This document shows, piece after piece, positions 1 to 7,501 of a stretch of 64,000 nucleotides of DNA. The notes under the pieces are model-generated. The model saw only the letters and a program-made list of their open reading frames with translations. It was not told where the DNA came from and made no database searches. The stretch is from Streptococcus ovis DSM 16829. GTDB taxonomy: Bacteria > Bacillota > Bacilli > Lactobacillales > Streptococcaceae. Position numbers and translations under genes: made by a program. Where the stretch lies: NCBI RefSeq assembly GCF_000380125.1, contig NZ_KB904579.1, forward strand, positions 62,001-126,000, read 5' to 3'. How positions within the stretch are numbered: position 1 is the first letter of the stretch; each line of letters opens with the position of its first letter.

Positions 1-2
1 CA

Positions 3-794
3 TTAAGACAACCTTTCCTCTTTCACATAATCAATCGGCAACATTTCTAAGAAAACTTCTAATTGCTTTTCCCAGTAGTACCATTCATGCTTGCCTGGTG
101 CATGCGCATAGGTCAAATCAAGAGCTGCTTGCTGAAACTGCTCTACTGCGACTTGGTTGGCTTGATAGAGAAAATCCTCTTCGCCACACCAAGCGTAGAA
201 TTTAGTTTTCTTATCGTGGTCTTTCACAAGATTCGTCAGAACATGCTTAGAAGTAGTTAGTTGACTGACATCACCAAAAACACCTGTCCAATAAGGCGCT
301 TCTACACCCGTTGCACGCGTCAAATCCTGCTCATCCATTCCAATGCCAATGGCACCTGAAAATGACCCTGCCCAACTGTATTGATTGGTGGACAGGGCAA
401 TTTTAAAGGCGCCATAACCACCCATAGAAAGACCTGCAATAAAGGTTTTTTCACGTTTTTTGGTCATATTAGGAAAGAAGCGTTGCATAATCGCAGGTAG
501 TTCTTTTGCGATTGCGTCGTAGTAATCAAGTCCATAAGTCGTATTGGTGTACCAGCCCAAATCAGTTGTTGGCATTACGACAATTAAGTTGGTATGACGT
601 AAAAGACGCTCGATAGCTGTTCGTTTACGCCACGAATCTTCATTGCCACCCATTCCGTGCAAGAGATACAACACGGGGATATCCGTTGACACAGCTTCTT
701 CTGCTGTCACCTCAGCTGCATCTGGATAGAGGACAGATACACGACGCACCATATCCAGCACCGCTGATTGATATTCAATTTCAAATGTAGCCAT
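3..794 (-). CDS. estA: Tributyrin-esterase-like alpha/beta hydrolase
   Basis: Serine esterase of the EstA/D-esterase-like family, acting on short-chain acyl esters. It shows a HGMGG oxyanion-type motif near residue 47 and the nucleophile elbow GLSMGG near residue 120. A candidate acid Asp (EEDF) and a late His (GKHEW) could complete the triad. I chose the ATG at 794, three codons inside a longer GTG-started frame, because an AGGAG sequence lies 8 nt upstream. No signal peptide is visible, so a cytoplasmic protein is likely. The stop overlaps an ATG at 1-3 on the same strand (TAATG), suggesting translational coupling to a gene outside the window. S. suis EstA is known as a short-chain esterase; assignment here is by motif and recall. 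Confidence 0.85.
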   Translation of the reverse strand: MATFEIEYQSAVLDMVRRVSVLYPDAAEVTAEEAVSTDIPVLYLLHGMGGNEDSWRKRTAIERLLRHTNLIVVMPTTDLGWYTNTTYGLDYYDAIAKELPAIMQRFFPNMTKKREKTFIAGLSMGGYGAFKIALSTNQYSWAGSFSGAIGIGMDEQDLTRATGVEAPYWTGVFGDVSQLTTSKHVLTNLVKDHDKKTKFYAWCGEEDFLYQANQVAVEQFQQAALDLTYAHAPGKHEWYYWEKQLEVFLEMLPIDYVKEERLS

Positions 795-817
795 ATTTCC
801 CACTCCTTCCTTTCAAG

Positions 818-841
818 AAAAACAGCCACAAGGGCTGTTTT
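818..841 (-). terminator. Rho-independent terminator after rnjB
   Basis: Nine-base arms AAAACAGCC and GGCTGTTTT with a 5-nt loop, followed on the minus strand by T residues. It lies directly after the RNase J2 stop and before estA, so estA probably has its own promoter or depends on read-through. Confidence 0.75.
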
Positions 842-849
842 ATAGATAA

Positions 850-2511
850 TTAACGGACTTCCATAATCACTGGCAATACTGCCGGACGGCGTTTGGTTTG
901 TTCGTAAAGATACTTAGACAGATCATCACGGACAGCACCCTTCAATTCACCCCAGTCAAAGGTATCTTTTGTGAAGTAATTTTCGACAGTGTTATTGACC
1001 AATTCACTTGATTCACGCAGGATATCTTTACTTTTCTTGACATAAACAAATCCACGTGTGTGTACTTTTGCCTTAGAAATAATCTTCTTTTCCTTACGAT
1101 TGACAGTAATGGCAACTATGAAGATACCATCTTCAGACAAGATTTTACGGTCACGAAGGACAATGTTGCCCACATCCCCCATCGCATTTCCGTCAATCAT
1201 GACATCCCCAGCAGGCACCGATCCATTGTGGACAAACTCGCCCTGTTCATAACTCATGACATCGCCACGTTTGATAATGAAGATATTTTCAGGGAACATC
1301 CCTATTTCAAGCGCTGCATTTGCATGAGCATCTAGCTGACGGTATTCTCCTTGAATCGGGAAGAGAAATTTGGGATGTAGGATGTTGAGCATGAGCTGCA
1401 AATCACGCGCATTTCCATGACCTGATACCCGTAAGTTTTTCGTAATGGATTTGACGATTCCACCTGCTTGATATACCATATTTTCAACTTTGGCAACAAC
1501 TGCTTCTTTCGAAACCGTTGGGGTTGTCACGATATAGACCAAATCGCCATCTTTAATTTCGACATAGCGATGACGGCCGATAGACATCTTACGGAGACCA
1601 TTGAGGGGTTCGCCCATCCTTCCTGTTTCCAAAATGATGAGTTCATGATCCTCAAATTTGTGCATTTCTTTTGGCTTGATAAGCAGTCGCTCACTTGCTA
1701 AACGAAGCTTCTTCAGTTGAATAGCTGTACGGACAATATTTTCCACATCGTGTCCTGTCAATACTACACGACGGCCTGTTGCTTCTGCTGCATCAAAAAT
1801 CTGCTGGATACGGACAATATTACTTGCAACTGCTGCCACAATCACCCGACCATCCCAGTCTGCAATAGTGTTGAGGATTTCTTCAGACTCTTCATGCATA
1901 CTGGCGACCTGCACATGGCTATCCGCATTTGCAGAATCAGACAAGAGCGCCAGAACACCCTCACGACCAATTTCTGTTAAACGGGCAAAATCTGTCTTAT
2001 AGTACGGAGCAGCTGCTTGGTCAAATTTGAAATCACCAGTGTAGACAATATTTCCCTCATCCGTCTTGATGACAATTCCTAAACTTTCTGGAATTGAGTG
2101 AGTTGTCTTGAAGAAAGAAATAACAGAGTCACCAAAATCAATTTCTGATTTGGCATTAATCACATGAAAATCATTGAATTTTTTAGTAGCCGTATAGTTT
2201 TTCACGACCAATTTCGCCAACTCAATGGTCAAATGTGAGCCAAATACAGGGACTTCTACCTTCTCCAAAAGATATGGTAGGGCCCCTATTGCATCTGCGT
2301 GTCCATGACTCAAGAAAACACCGGCTACACGATGTTTGTTCTCTTCTAGGTAGTCAAAGTTTGGCACAATGACGTCAACACCTAACTGTTCATTTTCAGG
2401 ATATTTCAGTCCTGCATCCAAGACAAAAATACTGTCTTTCACTTCGGCGATGTAGAGATTTTTCCCATTCTCACGGACACCACCCAAAGCAATAATATTG
2501 ATATCGCTCAT
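850..2511 (-). CDS. rnjB: Ribonuclease J2
   Basis: Metallo-beta-lactamase/beta-CASP ribonuclease of about the normal length (553 aa), a partner of RNase J1 in mRNA turnover and 5' end processing. The canonical metal motif HxHxDH is degenerate here: HGHADAIG near residue 70. That is typical of streptococcal J2 and argues for a mainly structural or weakly catalytic subunit. Other family features are the TGDFKFD motif, the SDSAN segment and the C-terminal RNase J domain with a VHTRGFVY stretch. The start ATG has GAGGAA upstream. It is followed by a terminator, so it is probably monocistronic. Confidence 0.93.
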   Translation of the reverse strand: MSDINIIALGGVRENGKNLYIAEVKDSIFVLDAGLKYPENEQLGVDVIVPNFDYLEENKHRVAGVFLSHGHADAIGALPYLLEKVEVPVFGSHLTIELAKLVVKNYTATKKFNDFHVINAKSEIDFGDSVISFFKTTHSIPESLGIVIKTDEGNIVYTGDFKFDQAAAPYYKTDFARLTEIGREGVLALLSDSANADSHVQVASMHEESEEILNTIADWDGRVIVAAVASNIVRIQQIFDAAEATGRRVVLTGHDVENIVRTAIQLKKLRLASERLLIKPKEMHKFEDHELIILETGRMGEPLNGLRKMSIGRHRYVEIKDGDLVYIVTTPTVSKEAVVAKVENMVYQAGGIVKSITKNLRVSGHGNARDLQLMLNILHPKFLFPIQGEYRQLDAHANAALEIGMFPENIFIIKRGDVMSYEQGEFVHNGSVPAGDVMIDGNAMGDVGNIVLRDRKILSEDGIFIVAITVNRKEKKIISKAKVHTRGFVYVKKSKDILRESSELVNNTVENYFTKDTFDWGELKGAVRDDLSKYLYEQTKRRPAVLPVIMEVR

Positions 2512-2672
2512 TTTATTCCTCTTTTATGATTTATTTTCATACAAACGGTCCTTGTGTCCTAGTTTTTCATAGGTTGACAAGTCGAATTACTGCGTTGCAG
2601 ATACCTGCATATCATTTATATTATACACTGTTTTCATGTTTTTTTCAAAAGGAAACGCTGATAGAATCTAGC

Positions 2673-2705
2673 AAAAAAAGAGATTTGAGACTCCAAACCT
2701 CTTTT
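2673..2705 (-). terminator. Terminator after the methyltransferase gene
   Basis: An imperfect hairpin with arms AAAAGAG and CTCTTTT ends in a run of seven T on the minus strand, just past the stop at 2713. Confidence 0.6.
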
Positions 2706-2712
2706 GGCTTCA

Positions 2713-3297
2713 TTAATGATCAACAGATTTTACTGCACGTAATAAGAACAGTTGCGCATACTGATTTCTAAACAAATGATCATCCTCATAAATGATGTTA
2801 GATTCAATATCTGTAAAGCCAAGTGCGGCAATTTGTTTCTCCAATACCTCTACATCAAATCCATGGTGATGCTGATCTGCTAAGGATTCATTTTTTATAA
2901 AATCTACGATAATCAGTTGCCCTTCTGAGTTTAACGCTGTTTTCATTTTTAACAAAGTGGGCTTCAAATCATGAATATGGTGCAATACTTGACAACTAAA
3001 AATAATGTCAGGCCCAGCAGGTAAATTGTTTTCATCCCCATGTATCAAACGGACATTTTCCAATTCTTGTGCCAATATCTTCTTCTCTGCCTGAGCCAAC
3101 ATTCCTTGAGATTGGTCTAAAATAAGAATTTCTTGAAATTGATTCGCCAAAGGAATCGTAATTAAACCTGTCCCCCCACCAAAGTCTACCAATTTCGTAT
3201 TTGTTTCTTGTACATAGCGGAGCAATTCTTTCCGAATGGTCTGTGCAACGACTTCTTTTTCTTCTGTATCATAGGTTGCTGCTTTTTGATCAAACAT
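2713..3297 (-). CDS. Class I SAM-dependent methyltransferase
   Basis: Small Rossmann methyltransferase of unknown substrate (194 aa). Motif I VDFGGGTGLI is near residue 40, an acidic residue follows in the next strand (ILDQSQGM), and motif IV-like SCQVLHHI is near residue 100. This resembles the UbiE/YcgJ-like group of Firmicutes. The start at 3297 is preceded by AAAGGAG; an upstream in-frame ATG lacks such a site and would overlap the neighbour's coding end. It follows a GNAT acetyltransferase and a DinB-family gene, so the three may form a small operon of accessory enzymes. Confidence 0.75.
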   Translation of the reverse strand: MFDQKAATYDTEEKEVVAQTIRKELLRYVQETNTKLVDFGGGTGLITIPLANQFQEILILDQSQGMLAQAEKKILAQELENVRLIHGDENNLPAGPDIIFSCQVLHHIHDLKPTLLKMKTALNSEGQLIIVDFIKNESLADQHHHGFDVEVLEKQIAALGFTDIESNIIYEDDHLFRNQYAQLFLLRAVKSVDH

Positions 3298-3352
3298 AAT
3301 GTTCTCCTTTCTTTTTTCTATTGTAGCATAGAGAAAAAGAAAAGGGTGATTT

Positions 3353-3850
3353 TTACTTCCTTTTCCTGATTTCAAAAGGAAAACCCGCTATTACTTCCTC
3401 ACTTACAGCCTCAAAAGCTGCTTCATCAAAATCTTTCCGAATCGTCAGCGTATTGAAACAGTTAAAACCTAGCTTTTCATATAATTTTAAGGCTTTCAAA
3501 TTCCGAGCAGCCACTTCAATGTATAGCGATTCTGAATACTGTTGCACCCTCTCTTCTATCAGAGCAATCACCTGACTTCCTATTCCTTGATTCTGAAACG
3601 GAGGAAGAATGAATAAGTCTTCCAGCCAATCGATATTTTGACCTCGACTTCCCAAATGAGCAAATCCGATGTAGTCTCCAGCAAACCTCACTAGCCATAA
3701 CTCATGACCTGTCTTTGTCCAATTTTGGTAGTCCAGTAGAGCCTCGTCATCCGTCAGCAACACATCATTATGTTCTTTCCAAAAAGTCTGTATCAGCTGA
3801 TAAGCGATATCTTGTTTCTCAATAGATGCCTCAACTAATTCTACCTTCAC
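3353..3850 (-). CDS. GNAT family N-acetyltransferase
   Basis: About 165 aa with the acetyl-CoA binding core FQNQGIGSQVIALIE near residues 85-100 (Q/RxxGxG/A type) and the typical late YEKLGF motif. The substrate is unknown. The start is GTG with a GGGGG-rich sequence about 9 nt upstream. The stop lies 55 nt before the methyltransferase start and the DinB-like gene ends 14 nt before its start, so co-transcription is likely. Confidence 0.8.
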   Translation of the reverse strand: MKVELVEASIEKQDIAYQLIQTFWKEHNDVLLTDDEALLDYQNWTKTGHELWLVRFAGDYIGFAHLGSRGQNIDWLEDLFILPPFQNQGIGSQVIALIEERVQQYSESLYIEVAARNLKALKLYEKLGFNCFNTLTIRKDFDEAAFEAVSEEVIAGFPFEIRKRK

Positions 3851-3864
3851 AAACTCATTCCCCC

Positions 3865-4374
3865 TTACTTCCCGATCACCAAGCGCCGTGTATAGACAGC
3901 CTGTCCTGAATGCATGACAACATCATCAACAGTTGAAACCAGGCGAACTGCTCTTGTAACAGCCGGTGTCCAGCTCCGATCAACAATATCTGTTAAACGT
4001 TCTTCGTCTAAATTTGCAAAATATTCCTTCGTTCTGTCCATGCTGGTCTGCAAGTAATCAATCAACACTTGCTTGTCTTCTACCACCACTTTGGCAGCTT
4101 CTTCAGGGGTATGGCGCCAATCCTCCGTATCATCTGGCAAGTCCAGATTGAACCGCTCCTTAAAACCTGCTGTTTCATACAGCTGAGGCAGACCAGCAAG
4201 AGGAGAAATCTGATAATCCAAGACACGGCTACTATGCCAAATCAACCAAGTCACCGACTTTATCAACGGATTTGGCATCGTGTTGGCTTCTGCCACCGTC
4301 ATCTGCTCCAAGGTTTCCAAAAAACGCTCCTGGCCTCGCTCCAAAGTATCCATCAACAATTCTAATTTTGACAT
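3865..4374 (-). CDS. DinB-like protein
   Basis: 169 aa of mainly helical sequence of the DinB/YfiT type, a family of four-helix metal-binding proteins. Candidate metal-ligand histidines are in WLIWHSSRVLDYQ (near residue 48) and VMHSGQAVYTRR (near residue 155), the usual first and last ligands. Family members are thiol-dependent transferases or stress-induced proteins; the substrate cannot be read from sequence. It is first gene of the likely DinB-GNAT-methyltransferase cluster. Confidence 0.7.
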   Translation of the reverse strand: MSKLELLMDTLERGQERFLETLEQMTVAEANTMPNPLIKSVTWLIWHSSRVLDYQISPLAGLPQLYETAGFKERFNLDLPDDTEDWRHTPEEAAKVVVEDKQVLIDYLQTSMDRTKEYFANLDEERLTDIVDRSWTPAVTRAVRLVSTVDDVVMHSGQAVYTRRLVIGK

Positions 4375-4448
4375 ATTGTGTCTCCTTTCGATAGTTCTAG
4401 CCTAAGTATAACACTTTTGTAAAAGGAAAGTAGATTTTTATACATTTA

Positions 4449-4477
4449 TAAAAAAATGGTCCAGTGGACCAATTTTT
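4449..4477 (-). terminator. Terminator after the trpXYZ-type operon
   Basis: Stem TGGTCC/GGACCA with a 3-nt loop, A-rich on one side and seven T on the minus-strand 3' side, directly after the ATPase stop at 4481. Confidence 0.8.
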
Positions 4478-4480
4478 TCT

Positions 4481-5239
4481 TCAATCAAAAAACTGATAAT
4501 AATCCGCTAATTGCATATTGGCTTTTTCGGCTCTATTCAAGTCACGGACAACTTTGCCGTCCTTCATAACAATGAGACGATTTCCATATTTGAGAGCATC
4601 CTCCATGTGATGCGTAATCATGAGAGCGGTCAATTTATCTTCTCGGATAAAACCATCAGTCAATTCCATCAGGGCAACACTGGTCTTCGGATCCAGTGCA
4701 GCGGTATGCTCATCCAACAAGAGCAATTCTGGTCGCTTCAACGTCGCCATCAACAAACTCAAAGCCTGTCTTTGCCCACCCGATAAGAGACCCGTTGGCG
4801 TGTCCAAATGTTTTTCTAGTCCATTTCCTGTCTTAGTGATAAGATGGGAAAATTCCTCCTCAAAAGCCTGGATATTACGAGGAACAAAGCCTCTCTTTTC
4901 CCCGCGATACTTAGCAATCAAGAGGTTTTCTGCCACCGTCATCCGAGGAGCTGTCCCCATTTTCGGATCTTGAAAGACACGAGCAAGATAATTGGCTCTC
5001 TTTTCAGCAGGCAAGTTGGTCACATCTTCTCCAAGGATAGAAATGCTGCCGCTGGTTAACATCAAGGTCCCTGCAATGATATTAAAGAGGGTTGATTTAC
5101 CAGCACCATTTCCTCCGAGAATCGTCAGAAAATCATGTTCGTAAATAGTCAAATTCACATCGTCTAAAATGGTCTTCACCTCGTCAAAACCATTATTGAC
5201 CTGCACCGTCGCATGGGTTAATTCTACAATTTTTTTCAT
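4481..5239 (-). CDS. trpZ: ABC transporter ATP-binding protein (TrpZ-like)
   Basis: Nucleotide-binding subunit of the importer encoded with the two upstream genes. Walker A is GGNGAGKST near residue 45, the signature is LLSGGQRQALSLL near residue 145, and Walker B is LLLLDEHTAALDP. The D-H-T variant after LLLDE is common in this subfamily. The start ATG at 5239 overlaps the permease stop as ATGA, so translation is probably coupled. Streptococcal three-gene systems of this kind are annotated as tryptophan transporters; the candidate leader upstream supports that substrate independently. Symbol assigned by family plus regulation. Confidence 0.8.
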   Translation of the reverse strand: MKKIVELTHATVQVNNGFDEVKTILDDVNLTIYEHDFLTILGGNGAGKSTLFNIIAGTLMLTSGSISILGEDVTNLPAEKRANYLARVFQDPKMGTAPRMTVAENLLIAKYRGEKRGFVPRNIQAFEEEFSHLITKTGNGLEKHLDTPTGLLSGGQRQALSLLMATLKRPELLLLDEHTAALDPKTSVALMELTDGFIREDKLTALMITHHMEDALKYGNRLIVMKDGKVVRDLNRAEKANMQLADYYQFFD

Positions 5240-6105
5240 CGTGACAAATTCACTCCCTTGAAGAATTTCTGTCTCAAAACAGGCACCATCAAGCAAATAG
5301 CCAAGACTACGGCACTAAAGAGTTTCAAATAATTCGTATTAAAACCAAGAGCAATGACCGCTGTAATCAGGAATTGATAGAAGATAGAGCCCACGACAAT
5401 GGCAATCATTCGCTCGAGCAAGGTCAATCCTGTTGAATATAGAACTTCCCCGATGATAATACTGGCAAGTCCGATAACGATGACACCAATCCCTTTGGAC
5501 ACGTCCGCATAACCATCTTGTTGGCTAACCAGAGCGCCTGCGAGGGCAATCAAACCATTTGAAACAACCAAGCCCATGACCTCCATACGGTCGGTATGAA
5601 TCCCAAAACTCTTGGCCATCTCCCGGTTATCCCCTGTTGCAATATAGGCTTGTCCCAAACGTGTGTAAAGGAAATAAATTACTCCTCCAATCACTATCAC
5701 GACTGCCATCAAGCCCAATAAAAGCAAATTCACATCTGCCCTAAAAGGTAGCAAGTCTGGCAAAGTCTGACTGTCTAGCAAACCAAGATTGGCCCGCCCC
5801 ATAATCATCAACATGATGGAATTACAAGAAGTCATGACTAAAATTCCTGCTAGAATGGTTGGAATCCTCCCTTTCGTATACAGCAAACCAGTCAATAGCC
5901 CTGCTACACAGCCTGCCAGAGCTCCCAATAAGGTTGCCACTAGTGGATGAAGGCCACTGTTCATCAAAGTAACTGCCACCGCTCCTCCTAATGGAAAGGA
6001 ACCTTCTGTTGTCATATCAGGAAAATTCAGGATGCGGAAGGTCAGGTAAATCCCCAAGCCTAATATCCCCCATAAAAGTCCCTGTGATACCGATGAAATA
6101 ATCAT
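5236..6105 (-). CDS. trpY: ABC transporter permease (TrpY-like)
   Basis: 289 aa, about eight hydrophobic segments, resembling the branched-chain/LivH-type inner membrane permease fold. N-terminal DMTTEGSFPLGGA (near residue 31) and the later TGDNREMAKSFGIHTDRMEVMGL segment (near residue 157) are characteristic of this subfamily. It lies 30 nt downstream of the binding-protein gene and overlaps the ATPase start by 4 nt. It probably forms a homodimer with the ATPase. Confidence 0.82.
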   Translation of the reverse strand: MIISSVSQGLLWGILGLGIYLTFRILNFPDMTTEGSFPLGGAVAVTLMNSGLHPLVATLLGALAGCVAGLLTGLLYTKGRIPTILAGILVMTSCNSIMLMIMGRANLGLLDSQTLPDLLPFRADVNLLLLGLMAVVIVIGGVIYFLYTRLGQAYIATGDNREMAKSFGIHTDRMEVMGLVVSNGLIALAGALVSQQDGYADVSKGIGVIVIGLASIIIGEVLYSTGLTLLERMIAIVVGSIFYQFLITAVIALGFNTNYLKLFSAVVLAICLMVPVLRQKFFKGVNLSR

Positions 6106-6135
6106 ATATTTCTCCTATCTCTCCTAACCCCAGCC

Positions 6136-7137
6136 TTAGTCTGCTTCAACAGCGATATCCGCTTCTTCCAAAACACTGGTGGGAATCGTAATCCCCAATT
6201 CTTTTGCCACCTTCAAGTTTACTGTTGGAACACCTGTATCTACAACCGTAACAGGCACATCTGCTACCTTCTTACCTGCAAGGAGTTTCACTGCTACCTT
6301 GGCCGTCTCTGTTCCTAAACCATACTGACTCTGTGCCACTGATGCGATACTTCCTTCTTTGACCATGGTGTCCACACTAGAATATACTGGAATTTTTGCA
6401 GCACTAGCCTCATTTATAACCGTCGTAAAGGCACTGGCAATGGTATTATCTTGTGGTACAAAAATGGCATCTACTTTGCCAGCCATCACATTCATGGTAG
6501 TTTTAATTTCGTTAGTGGATGGAACGGCATATTCAACAACCGTTAATCCTGACTCCTCAGCATACTCTGTAAATTCTTTGACCTGTGAAACGGAATTGTC
6601 CTCATTACTTGCATAAAGTACACCAATTGTTTTGGCATTCGGTGTGATTTCTGTGATAAGGTCTACCGTTTGCTTCAAAGGAACTTTATTAGACAATCCA
6701 GTCACGTTCCCTTCAGGATGGTCCATGTCCTTTACCAATTTGGCCCCGATTGGATCTGAGATTGCCCCCATGACAACTGGAATGTCAGTTGTAGCGGATG
6801 CCAATCCTTGAGCCGCTGGCGTCGCAATACCAATCACGATGTCATTTCCATCATTGACCAATTTTTTACTCATGGTTTGAATTTTACTTTGGTCTCCTTC
6901 CGCATTGAGGACTGTCAATTCAACTGTTTCTCCATCATATCCAGCTTCTGCCAGACCATCCTCAATGCCCTTTTCAATCTGGTCAAGGGCGTCATGGGTT
7001 ACGAATTGTAATATACCGATTTTTACGTCCTTATCTTCGTTTGATGTTTTTTTGGCTGGAATATAGTCAATAGCCAATGCTCCCACTACTAAAACAGCTA
7101 AAACTATCAATGTTCCAATTAACGATTTGTTTTTCAT
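6136..7137 (-). CDS. trpX: ABC transporter substrate-binding protein (TrpX-like)
   Basis: 333-aa binding protein of the ABC_sub_bind/TrpX family, with VKIGILQFVTHDALDQI at the start of the mature domain (near residue 39) and ATPAAQGLASATTDIPVVMGA around residue 105. The N-terminus has one hydrophobic segment (residues 6-24) with no lipobox cysteine, so the protein seems anchored by an uncleaved N-terminal helix rather than a lipid. It is first gene of the operon and lies behind the leader peptide and terminator described separately. Tryptophan specificity is inferred from family naming and from the two Trp codons in the leader. Confidence 0.82.
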   Translation of the reverse strand: MKNKSLIGTLIVLAVLVVGALAIDYIPAKKTSNEDKDVKIGILQFVTHDALDQIEKGIEDGLAEAGYDGETVELTVLNAEGDQSKIQTMSKKLVNDGNDIVIGIATPAAQGLASATTDIPVVMGAISDPIGAKLVKDMDHPEGNVTGLSNKVPLKQTVDLITEITPNAKTIGVLYASNEDNSVSQVKEFTEYAEESGLTVVEYAVPSTNEIKTTMNVMAGKVDAIFVPQDNTIASAFTTVINEASAAKIPVYSSVDTMVKEGSIASVAQSQYGLGTETAKVAVKLLAGKKVADVPVTVVDTGVPTVNLKVAKELGITIPTSVLEEADIAVEAD

Positions 7138-7201
7138 ATTTCTGCTCCTTGTTCTTGTTCCGATGTTCTATTTCCAAATTCCAACGAGCCAACTAAAAAA
7201 G

Positions 7202-7235
7202 AAAAAGCGCCTAGTAAGAAAAACTTACCATGCGC
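7202..7235 (-). terminator. Attenuator terminator before trpX
   Basis: Minus-strand hairpin with arms GCGCATGGTAAG and CTTACTAGGCGC (one mismatch, one G-T pair), a TTTTT loop and a T-rich tail. It lies about 65 nt before the trpX start. It competes with an upstream segment (ATGCGC near 7259-7264) that can pair with the GCGCAT in the 5' arm. Confidence 0.8.
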
Positions 7236-7252
7236 CCTATTTGATAGATGAT

Positions 7253-7323
7253 ACCTAGCGCATAGATACTTTTTTAGAAGTGCTCTAAAAAGTTGTATCT
7301 ATGCACACACATAAATACAACTT
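7253..7323 (-). promoter_or_regulatory. Antiterminator-forming leader segments
   Basis: Four complementary blocks follow the leader peptide on the minus strand. Block A is AAGTTGTAT (7315-7323, overlapping the stop codon), block B GCATAGATACAACTT (7290-7304), block C GTATCTATGCGC (about 7259-7270), and block D is the 5' arm of the terminator. A pairs perfectly with the end of B; B also pairs with C; C can pair with D through ATGCGC/GCGCAT. A ribosome stalled at the first Trp codon leaves A free, giving A:B and C:D (read-through). A ribosome at the stop codon covers A, giving B:C and the terminator. Confidence 0.6.
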
Positions 7324-7372
7324 ATCTACGCCAGCTTTGCCATGTTGTAATGAATTGTGTATGCATCATCAT
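7322..7372 (-). CDS. Putative tryptophan leader peptide (16 aa)
   Basis: Reads MMMHTQFITTWQSWRR and then TAA. AGGAGG lies just upstream; the first of three consecutive ATG codons is very close to it (2 nt), so the second or third may be the real start. Two of the last six residues are Trp, a rare amino acid, and the peptide ends just before a set of alternative hairpins and a terminator in front of a tryptophan-type transporter. This matches the logic of ribosome-mediated attenuation. A conserved function is inferred. Confidence 0.7.
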   Translation of the reverse strand: MMMHTQFITTWQSWRR

Positions 7373-7392
7373 TTCCTCCTGTGTTTTTTATC

Positions 7393-7420
7393 ATTATACC
7401 TTATATTCAAAAAAATGCAA
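7393..7420 (-). promoter_or_regulatory. Promoter of the trp leader/transporter operon
   Basis: TTGCAT at 7415-7420 and TATAAT at 7393-7398, 16-nt spacer. The leader peptide SD begins about 13 nt after the -10. Confidence 0.7.
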
Positions 7421-7464
7421 GTAATTTTTGAAATTTTCTAAAATTTTTTTATCTGAAAAAGTTA

Positions 7465-7473
7465 TGATATAAT
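7465..7473 (+). promoter_or_regulatory. Extended -10 promoter of rqcH
   Basis: TGATATAAT, an extended -10 with perfect TATAAT, 29 nt before the ATG at 7502. It is divergent from the trp leader promoter about 45 bp away. Confidence 0.7.
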
Positions 7474-7501
7474 ATCATTCAGAATAGAAACGAGGTGTCC
7501 C

